Source of the DNA: CAYRJD01 sp965247395
GTDB lineage: Bacteria > Actinomycetota > Acidimicrobiia > Acidimicrobiales > Poriferisodalaceae
Assembly (NCBI GenBank): GCA_965247395.1
Contig: OZ252012.1
Location: 868,001-932,000 of the forward strand
DNA: 64,000 nucleotides
Direction: 5' to 3'
The notes under the pieces were generated by a model. That model was not told where the DNA came from and ran no database searches. It saw nothing but the letters and a program-made list of their open reading frames with translations. Position 1 is the stretch's first letter. Every line of letters begins with the position of its first letter. Of the stretch, positions 7,751 through 14,585 are shown piece by piece. A program made the translations under genes and the position numbers.

Positions 7751-9826
7751 ATGCATGCAGATGGGTGGAACCTGTCGGGCGATAAATCGCGAGCGTTCTT
7801 AGACCGCGAACTGTCCTGGCTGGATTTCAACTGGAGAGTCCTACGGCAAAGCGCGAACACCTCTATCCCCCTGCTCGAGCGTGTGCGGTTCTTGGCGATT
7901 CATGCTTCAAATCAAGACGAGTTTTTCCAGTTAAGAGTCTCGGACGTACATGAAGCAGCGCTCGCAGGCGTAACCAACCGCTCCACGGCGAGCTACACGC
8001 CCACTGACCTACTGAAAGAAATCAGAGATGTAGCGGGCGAACAGCTGCGGTTTGCGACGGACCTATTCAACGAAGATCTGCGTCCGGCACTGGCAACCGA
8101 AGGAATAGGTCTGGTTGAAGTTGCTGACCTGGATGCGAGCTCTAGCGAGTGGGTCTCCCAACAGTTCGATGAGCAGATCTATCCGGTGCTCACGCCGCTG
8201 GCTGTTGACATGGCACGCCCCTTCCCTTACATCTCAGACCTGTCGCTAAATCTGGTGGTGTTGCTCAGGCAAGACATCCACATTCCAGGCCAGGATGAGT
8301 TCTCCTTCGCCAGGGTCAAGGTGCCGCCGATATTGCCGCGCTTTATGCGACTGCCGGGCGACACCTTCGTGGCTTTGGAAAAGATCATCGCGGCTTACCT
8401 GCCGAAGATTTTCCCTGGCGTTGAAATAGTCGGCCACTCCACGTTTCGTGTAACACGCGACGCTGACGTGGAGGTAGACGACACCGACGGCGACAACTTG
8501 ATGAAACTGCTTGAGCATGAGCTAAACCAGCGGCGCTTTGGTGAGCCGGTGCGCTTAGAAGTCGACAACAACATCGATGAAGACTCATTGGAGATGCTCA
8601 CTCGCGAGCTTGGCCTTTCGCATGATGCGGTAATGACAGCGCCAGAGCTGTTGGCGTTAAACGATCTGGCTGAGCTATACAAAGTTGATCGACCTGATCT
8701 GAAATTTGAGCGGCATGTGCCGCGCACGAACCCCGCTCTTGAGCTCGACAAAACAGATGCGGCCGGTTTTTTCTCCGCCATCAAAAAGCGCGACGTGTTG
8801 CTCCATTTCCCGTATGAGTCGTTTACCGACAGCGTGGCTTCTTTTATTCACACCGCCGCTCACGATCCGGATGTGCTGGCCATCAAGATGACGATGTATC
8901 GCACCTCTGAGCGCACGCAGCTAGTGAATTGGTTGGTGCAAGCGGCCGAGCTAGGCAAGCAGGTGGTGGTGGTAGTTGAGCTCAAGGCTCGCTTTGACGA
9001 GCACGCCAACATTGAGTGGGCACGCCAGCTTGAACGCGCGGGTGTGCATGTGTCTTACGGACTGGCAGGCTTGAAAACGCACTGCAAGCTCGCTCTGGTG
9101 GTGCGTCGCGAAGGCCGCAAGGGCAACCAGATTCAGCGCTACACCCATGTCGGCACCGGCAACTACAACGCGGACACGGCTCGCTACTACGAAGATCTCG
9201 GTCTACTGAGTGCGGATGAGGCTCTTGCCGATGACGTGTCGCAGTTGTTTAACAAGCTCACCGGTTACAGCCGCAACGTTGATTACAACAAGATGCTGGT
9301 GGCGCCTGAAACATTGAGCGCAGGTTTGGTTGATCTGATCGAAGAGCAAGCCAGCCGCGGAGAAGACGGCTACATCTTTATGAAGGTGAACGCCCTAGTT
9401 GACACGACGATCATCGAGTCGCTCTATGCGGCTTCAAATGCGGGTTGCAAGATTGATTTGGTCGTGCGAGGCATCTGTTGTCTCGTGCCCGGACTGGTTG
9501 GGGTGAGCGAAAACATTCGTGTTCGCAGCGTGGTCGGTCGCTTCTTAGAGCACAGTCGGATCTACCGGTTTGGCGAAAGTCGGTACTGGATCGGCTCGCC
9601 GGACCCGATGCCGCGCAACCTGCTCCAACGGGTTGAGGCACTGGTGTCAGTAACTGGTGATGCTTGTCAAGCGCAGCTAGCGGCTCTAAGTGCGGAGTAT
9701 CTGAGAGATGACATTGAGCACTGGGAGATGGATGCAAGCGGCCAATGGCAACATCTACCGGGCGTCAGCCTGCACCAGCGTTTAGCCAACAGCAACCGTG
9801 CTGCCTCACCTAAGCAACCCGCTTAG
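7751..9826 (+). CDS. ppk1: Polyphosphate kinase 1
   Basis: Ppk1 reversibly transfers the terminal phosphate of ATP onto a growing polyphosphate chain. At 691 residues it has the normal length and domain order: N-terminal FLDRELSWLDFNWRVL, head domain, then two phospholipase-D-like catalytic domains. The autophosphorylated His lies in THVGTGNYN near residue 466 and the second catalytic His in RFLEHSRIYRF near 600. The last bases of the gene, including its stop codon, are part of a 32-bp tandem duplication that continues into the spacer. Confidence 0.96.
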   Translation: MHADGWNLSGDKSRAFLDRELSWLDFNWRVLRQSANTSIPLLERVRFLAIHASNQDEFFQLRVSDVHEAALAGVTNRSTASYTPTDLLKEIRDVAGEQLRFATDLFNEDLRPALATEGIGLVEVADLDASSSEWVSQQFDEQIYPVLTPLAVDMARPFPYISDLSLNLVVLLRQDIHIPGQDEFSFARVKVPPILPRFMRLPGDTFVALEKIIAAYLPKIFPGVEIVGHSTFRVTRDADVEVDDTDGDNLMKLLEHELNQRRFGEPVRLEVDNNIDEDSLEMLTRELGLSHDAVMTAPELLALNDLAELYKVDRPDLKFERHVPRTNPALELDKTDAAGFFSAIKKRDVLLHFPYESFTDSVASFIHTAAHDPDVLAIKMTMYRTSERTQLVNWLVQAAELGKQVVVVVELKARFDEHANIEWARQLERAGVHVSYGLAGLKTHCKLALVVRREGRKGNQIQRYTHVGTGNYNADTARYYEDLGLLSADEALADDVSQLFNKLTGYSRNVDYNKMLVAPETLSAGLVDLIEEQASRGEDGYIFMKVNALVDTTIIESLYAASNAGCKIDLVVRGICCLVPGLVGVSENIRVRSVVGRFLEHSRIYRFGESRYWIGSPDPMPRNLLQRVEALVSVTGDACQAQLAALSAEYLRDDIEHWEMDASGQWQHLPGVSLHQRLANSNRAASPKQPA

Positions 9827-9868
9827 GTCGTGCTGCCTCACCTAAGCAACCCGCTTAGGTCGTGCTGC
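9797..9868 (+). repeat. Tandem duplication of the ppk1 3' end with hairpins
   Basis: A 32-bp unit occurs at 9797-9828 and again, identically, at 9829-9860, with an 8-bp third start at 9861-9868. The first copy contains the ppk1 stop codon. Each copy holds the inverted repeat CCTAAGC/GCTTAGG around a 5-nt loop (9809-9827 and 9841-9859). The hairpins lack T-tracts but could help end transcription or protect the 3' end. Confidence 0.85.
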
Positions 9869-9884
9869 ACAGGCTCTAGTCATG

Positions 9885-9913
9885 TTGCGCAGCTCTAATC
9901 AGATTGCTAGCAT
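9885..9913 (+). promoter_or_regulatory. Promoter of the leuA leader
   Basis: TTGCGC (9885-9890) and TAGCAT (9908-9913) are separated by 17 bp. The expected transcription start is 9920-9921, exactly where the GTG of the leader peptide begins, so the leader would be translated without a 5' UTR. Confidence 0.55.
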
Positions 9914-9920
9914 TGCGTGC

Positions 9921-9977
9921 GTGACACGAGTCATCTGCGGTGCGAATTACGAACTAGGCCTACTTCTTCTGACATAG
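9921..9977 (+). CDS. leuL: Leucine-rich leader peptide of leuA
   Basis: An 18-codon reading frame starts with GTG at 9921 and ends with TAG at 9975-9977. It reads VTRVICGANYELGLLLLT, with five Leu codons in the last seven (CTA, CTA, CTT, CTT, CTG, one Gly between). The position between a promoter and alternative hairpins before leuA is that of an attenuation leader peptide whose stalling senses charged tRNA-Leu. There is no room for a Shine-Dalgarno sequence; leaderless initiation is assumed. Confidence 0.65.
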   Translation: MTRVICGANYELGLLLLT

Positions 9978-10059
9978 GCGAGGACAAACCAGTCCTCGCC
10001 TTGCCTCCTGTGCCCTTCCGGGTCAGGGGGCTTTTTGTTGCCCAGGTGTAGTTCGTAAT
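9945..10059 (+). promoter_or_regulatory. leuA attenuator-type RNA structures
   Basis: Three structures can be drawn. GCCTA (9958-9962) pairs with TAGGC (9975-9979) across the Leu codons. GGCGAGGA (9977-9984) pairs with TCCTCGCC (9993-10000) and competes with the first for 9977-9979. A long-range perfect 11-bp pair, ATTACGAACTA (9945-9955) with TAGTTCGTAAT (10049-10059), encloses the leader codons and the terminator. Mutually exclusive pairings around a Leu-rich peptide are the signature of amino-acid-responsive control. Conserved leader structures before actinobacterial leuA have been reported, so this may be a variant of a known type. Confidence 0.6.
10012..10036 (+). terminator. Intrinsic terminator in the leuA leader
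   Basis: GCCCTT pairs with the G-run GGGGGC (with G-U pairs) around an 8-nt loop, followed by TTTTT at 10032-10036. It lies about 70 nt before the leuA start and would stop transcription when the upstream structures allow it. Confidence 0.6.
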
Positions 10060-10107
10060 AAGACCAGATGCAATTTCTGCAAAGAGATAAAGAAAAAGGT
10101 GAAACCA

Positions 10108-11820
10108 ATGCCAAACGTCAAGGCGATTAGCAAACAACAACCCAGCTCAATGCCTTTCGGCAAATACGAGGCCTACCCGTTCGGCCCGGATCTAAAAGAC
10201 CGAGCATGGATCCACAAGTCGATCACCGAAGCACCGCTTTGGTGCTCGGTAGATCTGCGTGACGGCAACCAAGCCCTCATAGACCCGATGGACATTCCTC
10301 GCAAGCGACAAATGTTTGAGGCTCTCGTTGAGATGGGCTTCAAAGAGATTGAGGTCGGGTTCCCTTCAGCCTCCGCACCCGACTTCGACTTCTGCCGTCT
10401 GCTCATCGAAGAAGGCCTAATACCTGACGACGTGTGGATTCAGGTGCTCACGCAAAGTCGGCCAGAGCTAATCAAACGCACATACGAGTCAATTGCGGGT
10501 GCCGACAACGTCATCATGCATCTCTACAACCCAACCTCGGCGCTACAGCGCAAGGTGGTGTATCGCCTTGATCAGCAGGGCATTGTTGACATCGCTCTCG
10601 CTGGCACCACCCAGTGCAGGCAGCTACGCGAAACCTCTTCGGCTAAGAACATTCGGTTTGAGTATTCGCCAGAGTCCTTTACGGGCACCGAGATCGATTT
10701 TGCGCTGGAGATATGTGACCGCGTGGCCAACGAATGGGGTGCCACCGAAGCCGATCCGATCATTTTGAACTTGCCAGCGACGGTCGAGATGTCCACTCCA
10801 AACATCTACGGCGACCTCATTGAGTATTTCCACCGCAACATCGGTAACCGCGAGGCCGTGGTGCTCTCGCTCCATCCACATAACGACCGCGGTTGCGCGG
10901 TGGCAGCGGCCGAGTTTGGTGTGATGGCTGGGGCCGACCGCGTAGAGGGCACCTTGTTTGGCAACGGCGAGCGCACCGGCAATGTCGACATCATCACCTT
11001 GGCGATGAATCTGTTCGCACAAGGCGTTGACCCTGAGCTTGAGATCGGCCACATAGACAATTTGCGACGAATAGCGGAGTATTGCAATCAGCTTCCGGTG
11101 CATCCGCGCCATCCCTACGGAGGCGACCTTGTTTACACCGCTTTTTCGGGCAGCCATCAGGACGCCATCAAAAAAGGCTTCGAAGCGCTAGACGACAATT
11201 ACGAGCTTTGGGGTGTGCCCTATTTGCCGATTGACCCGGCCCACGTTGGACGCACTTACCAAGACGTGATTCGTGTCAACAGTCAATCCGGTAAGGGTGG
11301 CGTTGCTTACGTGATGAAAAACACCTTCGGGTTTGATCTGCCGCGGCGCTTGCAAATTGAGTTCAGCGGCGTGATTCAACAGATCACCGACGAGGGTGGA
11401 GAGATACTGCCCGACGCCATTCAGAAGAAGTTCAACGAGACGTATCTGCACTTGCAGCACCCGTATACCTATGTCGGGCACAGCAGTCATTTCGACTCGA
11501 TGTCTTCGGATGAGTCCGAGGTGGTTGCCACCATCCGCACAACCAATGGAACCGAAGTGGTTGAGCATGAGATCAAGGGCAGCGGCAACGGTCCCTTGGC
11601 AGCGTTTAAAAGTGCCTTGGCTGAGGGACTGGGTGCTGATGTGGTGCTGGTGGACTACACCGAGCACGCCATAGGCACCGGAGCCGATGCTGCGGCTGCT
11701 GCCTATGTCGAAATCGAGACACCGGATCGCAAGGTGTTCTGGGGGGTGGGTATCAACTCGAACATTGTGACCGCCAGCTTCATGGCACTGTTGTCTGCGC
11801 TAAACCGAGCTGCCGCCTAA
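10108..11820 (+). CDS. leuA: 2-Isopropylmalate synthase
   Basis: LeuA condenses acetyl-CoA with 2-oxoisovalerate, the first committed step of leucine synthesis. The ATG at 10108 is chosen because AAAGGTGA lies 5 nt upstream; an in-frame GTG at 10099 falls inside that ribosome site. The product of 570 residues is the long actinobacterial type. The catalytic barrel shows LRDGNQALIDPM near residue 50, HPHNDRGCAVAA near 256 and GNGERTGNVD near 286. The C-terminal allosteric domain ends with GTGADAAAAAYVEIE, where leucine feedback inhibition would act. Expression is probably controlled by the leader peptide and terminator upstream. Confidence 0.95.
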   Translation: MPNVKAISKQQPSSMPFGKYEAYPFGPDLKDRAWIHKSITEAPLWCSVDLRDGNQALIDPMDIPRKRQMFEALVEMGFKEIEVGFPSASAPDFDFCRLLIEEGLIPDDVWIQVLTQSRPELIKRTYESIAGADNVIMHLYNPTSALQRKVVYRLDQQGIVDIALAGTTQCRQLRETSSAKNIRFEYSPESFTGTEIDFALEICDRVANEWGATEADPIILNLPATVEMSTPNIYGDLIEYFHRNIGNREAVVLSLHPHNDRGCAVAAAEFGVMAGADRVEGTLFGNGERTGNVDIITLAMNLFAQGVDPELEIGHIDNLRRIAEYCNQLPVHPRHPYGGDLVYTAFSGSHQDAIKKGFEALDDNYELWGVPYLPIDPAHVGRTYQDVIRVNSQSGKGGVAYVMKNTFGFDLPRRLQIEFSGVIQQITDEGGEILPDAIQKKFNETYLHLQHPYTYVGHSSHFDSMSSDESEVVATIRTTNGTEVVEHEIKGSGNGPLAAFKSALAEGLGADVVLVDYTEHAIGTGADAAAAAYVEIETPDRKVFWGVGINSNIVTASFMALLSALNRAAA

Positions 11821-11892
11821 CAACAGCCCAAAAAGCTGCCACGCCTGGGGTGCTCTTTGTTGCCAAACTAGAGCAAAGCAATCGGAGGATCA

Positions 11893-12702
11893 TTGGACTC
11901 TTTGGCACTGCGCAGCTTCGCAGGCGGCACTCTTTTTGGATCGCTTAACGGCAGCGGTCCACCACGTGTGCTGTACCTACATGGTTGGGGTCGAACGCAT
12001 CGCGACTTCGACGCTGTCAGGCGCGAAGAAGTGCTGTCGGCTTGCCCGGCTTCGCTGGCGTTAGACCTGCCGGGTTTCGGAGCTTCCCCACCACCACCTA
12101 ATGCGGGTGGCGCCGAGCTATATGCGCACCTGTTGCTACCAGTCCTAACCGACTGCGAACCGCCACTGATTTTGGTGGGGCACAGTTTTGGTGGGCGCGT
12201 GGCGTTAGAGCTGGCTTATCAGCGTCCCAAGGCCGTAGCAGCATTGGTGCTTACCGGCGTGCCGTTGCTAAAGCCTGTGATGGTGCGAAAGAAGCCTTCG
12301 CTGAAGTTTCGACTGATGCGCTATGCGAATCGCATGGGGCTAATCAGCGACAAGACAATGGAAAACTTACGCAACAAGTCCGGCAGCGCTGACTATCAGG
12401 CTGCTCGCGGAGTGATGCGCGACGTGCTTGTAGCGGCGGTCAATGAGACGTATGAGAAGCAACTCCAAAGCTTGAAAATGCCTGTCGAACTGGTTTGGGG
12501 AACCAACGACAGTGAGGTGGTGCCAGGCATAGCGGTGCGTGCTGAGACAATGTTGGCTCACGCTGGCCTCACGATCCTGCCCGACATCGGGCACTTTGTA
12601 CCGAGCGAGGCACCCGGGCGGTTAGCGGGAATCATTGCTAATCAGCTCCATATGATCGATTCTTATTCCAATCCGGTCACATCTGAGCCCAACCAATCGT
12701 GA
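11893..12702 (+). CDS. Alpha/beta hydrolase
   Basis: The start is TTG at 11893, 4 nt after a clear GGAGG. The 269-residue protein has the alpha/beta-hydrolase core: YLHGWGRTHRDF near residue 30 (oxyanion loop), the nucleophile elbow GHSFGG near 97, an acid in WGTNDSEVVPG near 200 and the catalytic His in IGHFVPSEAPG near 236. The substrate is unknown; the sequence resembles small esterases or MhpC-like C-C hydrolases. Its TGA overlaps the GTG start of the Mur ligase (GTGA), so translation of the two is probably coupled and the hydrolase may act in the same cell-envelope pathway (inference). Confidence 0.82.
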   Translation: MDSLALRSFAGGTLFGSLNGSGPPRVLYLHGWGRTHRDFDAVRREEVLSACPASLALDLPGFGASPPPPNAGGAELYAHLLLPVLTDCEPPLILVGHSFGGRVALELAYQRPKAVAALVLTGVPLLKPVMVRKKPSLKFRLMRYANRMGLISDKTMENLRNKSGSADYQAARGVMRDVLVAAVNETYEKQLQSLKMPVELVWGTNDSEVVPGIAVRAETMLAHAGLTILPDIGHFVPSEAPGRLAGIIANQLHMIDSYSNPVTSEPNQS

Positions 12703-14300
12703 GTGACCTGCACCCCGTGGTGTATGCGTTGTTGGTGTGTGGCGCAGCCGCAGGCACCTTTAGATGGCTGCGCGTCGGCCAGCGTGAGCACTACCTAGCA
12801 GGATCGGTCACGCGCTTTGCTTGGCGCTGGTGGCGTCTGCACAACATCAACCGACTTTTGTTGCTGTTAGCCATAGCAGCGACGATTGGTGCGGCGTTCA
12901 CTAGCTGGTTGGCTTTGGTGGTCGTAGCAGCTGCGTTGGTTGGTCCACTCGGCTTGTCTCATCGAGGTGTTACCAGCAAACTGGCCTGGACTCGCCGACT
13001 GCTCACGATCGGTTTCGTAACTGTCGCTCTGGCGGCCGTTGCTTTGATCATCACTGCGGCGTTTGATGTGAGTGCGGTGGCGTTAGCCGCCGTGGCGCTG
13101 GTGCTACCGGGGCTTGTGGATCTTTCGTTGCTGGCGACCAAACCAATCGAGCGCATTTTGACTCGCCGCTGGGTTCACAGGGCTCGCTCCAAGCTCGACC
13201 GAATTGATCCCGTCCGAGTGGCGATCACCGGCTCATACGGCAAAACCACGATGAAGGGTTATCTGCGGCACCTGGTATCGGGCACACGCTCTGTGATGGC
13301 ATCACCGGCCAGCTTCAACAACACCGCTGGGTTATGCCGCTCGGTCAACGAGCATCTTGAGCGTGGCACCGAGGTGTTCATCGCTGAGATGGGTACCTAT
13401 GGCCGCGGCGAGATAGCGGCGATGGTTCGCTGGGTGCAGCCGTCGATCTCTGTGCTCACTGCGGTCGGGCCGGTTCATCTTGAGCGCTTCGGCAGCCTTA
13501 ACACGGTCGTGGCAGCCAAGACCGAGATATTTGCCACCGCCACTACGGCCATTATCAACGTTGATTTGCCTTTGTTGGAGGCCGAGGCCGCTCGCTTGGA
13601 GGCTTCTGGCATTTCGGTGATTCGATGCTCTACTGGGCAGGCTGGCAGTGACCAGGCCAGCAGTACTGACCAAGCTCCTAACCAGGCTGGCAGTGCTGAC
13701 CAGGCTTCTAACAAGGACGACGGCCGCCGCCACGCGGACGTGTATGTGTGCCCAGAGAACATCTTGCTGTTTGGCCGAGAATTGCACGCTCAGCTCGGCC
13801 CGGAAGCCTTGCCAATCAACGTTGCCTGTGCCATCGCAACCGCCGCCGTACTTGGCGTAAGCGACGAAGACATCACCGCTCGGCTGCCGACGATTCCGGT
13901 TCCCAAACACCGCCGACAGCTATCTGTCAGCAATTCGGGTGTAACCGTGGTCGATGACACCTACAACAGCAACCCGGCTGGAGCCGCAGCCGCCTTACAG
14001 ATGCTGGCCGACGCAGAGGTAAACCGGCGAGTCGTCGTAACACCCGGAATGGTTGAGCTGGGTTCGGAGCAGTTCAAAGAAAACTCTGAGTTTGCTCGCG
14101 CCTCTACCACCGGAGTGGCTGACGATTTTCTAATCGTGGGGCGAACCAACCGGACCGCTCTTATGCACGGTGCCCATGACGGCACGGCCGTGGTGCGTCA
14201 AATGAAAGACCTCACCTCAGCGGTGAAATGGGTGCGCGAAAACCTCCAACCCGGAGATGGTGTGCTATACGAAAACGATTTGCCAGATCACTATTCCTAG
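12699..14300 (+). CDS. Membrane-anchored Mur ligase (MurF-like)
   Basis: This 533-residue protein has two parts. Residues 1-150 hold about five hydrophobic segments (near 6-20, 52-68, 70-86, 101-121 and 124-144). From about 170 onward it is a Mur ligase: P-loop ITGSYGKTT at 176-184, AEMGTYGRGEIAAMV near 230, LTAVGPVHLERFGS near 253 and the C-terminal DDTYNSNPAGAAAALQ near 422, all most like MurF, which adds D-Ala-D-Ala to the muramyl tripeptide. The soluble N-terminal UDP-sugar-binding domain of MurF is missing, replaced by membrane helices, so a lipid-linked substrate is possible (inference). Residues about 312-342 are a repetitive Gln/Ala/Ser insertion. D-Ala-D-Ala ligase lies downstream beyond an R-M gene. 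Confidence 0.8.
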   Translation: MSDLHPVVYALLVCGAAAGTFRWLRVGQREHYLAGSVTRFAWRWWRLHNINRLLLLLAIAATIGAAFTSWLALVVVAAALVGPLGLSHRGVTSKLAWTRRLLTIGFVTVALAAVALIITAAFDVSAVALAAVALVLPGLVDLSLLATKPIERILTRRWVHRARSKLDRIDPVRVAITGSYGKTTMKGYLRHLVSGTRSVMASPASFNNTAGLCRSVNEHLERGTEVFIAEMGTYGRGEIAAMVRWVQPSISVLTAVGPVHLERFGSLNTVVAAKTEIFATATTAIINVDLPLLEAEAARLEASGISVIRCSTGQAGSDQASSTDQAPNQAGSADQASNKDDGRRHADVYVCPENILLFGRELHAQLGPEALPINVACAIATAAVLGVSDEDITARLPTIPVPKHRRQLSVSNSGVTVVDDTYNSNPAGAAAALQMLADAEVNRRVVVTPGMVELGSEQFKENSEFARASTTGVADDFLIVGRTNRTALMHGAHDGTAVVRQMKDLTSAVKWVRENLQPGDGVLYENDLPDHYS

Positions 14301-14335
14301 CTCACGGTGAAATGCCACTAGACGGAAATGCTGCT

Positions 14336-14504
14336 AAACGGAGGTTCAGCCAAACGGAGGTTCAGCCAAACGAAAATGCAGCTAGACCACAGCTGGATTT
14401 CCTACCTCGCAACGAGGTCTGCATTCGTGCTCAGATTGGTTACGGAAATCCCGGTAGACCGTGACGGTCGTAAATGCATATTGACCGCGGCTGGATTCTC
14501 TACT
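14336..14504 (+). repeat. Repeats in the spacer before the R-M gene
   Basis: The 285-bp spacer after the Mur ligase is made largely of repeats. A 16-bp unit (AAACGGAGGTTCAGCC) is in tandem at 14336-14351 and 14352-14367 with a degenerate third start. An imperfect longer repeat links about 14370-14406 with about 14469-14504; both copies contain AGCTGGATT or GGCTGGATT. An A-rich stretch follows at about 14512-14525. No gene is seen here. Confidence 0.6.
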
Positions 14505-14555
14505 ACTTTCAAAAAAACCAAATAGCCGTCTGGTTAGGGCTGCCAACTTGTTGCA

Positions 14556-14581
14556 CAGTCTCCTTACGGCAAAGGAGATTG
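14556..14581 (+). promoter_or_regulatory. Hairpin covering the R-M ribosome-binding site
   Basis: CAGTCTCCTT (14556-14565) pairs with AAGGAGATTG (14572-14581) as a 10-bp stem with one G-U pair around the loop ACGGCA. The 3' arm contains the AAGGAG Shine-Dalgarno sequence of the R-M gene, whose TTG start is at 14586. When folded the ribosome site is hidden, so translation should be low or conditional. Confidence 0.65.
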
Positions 14582-14585
14582 CACT

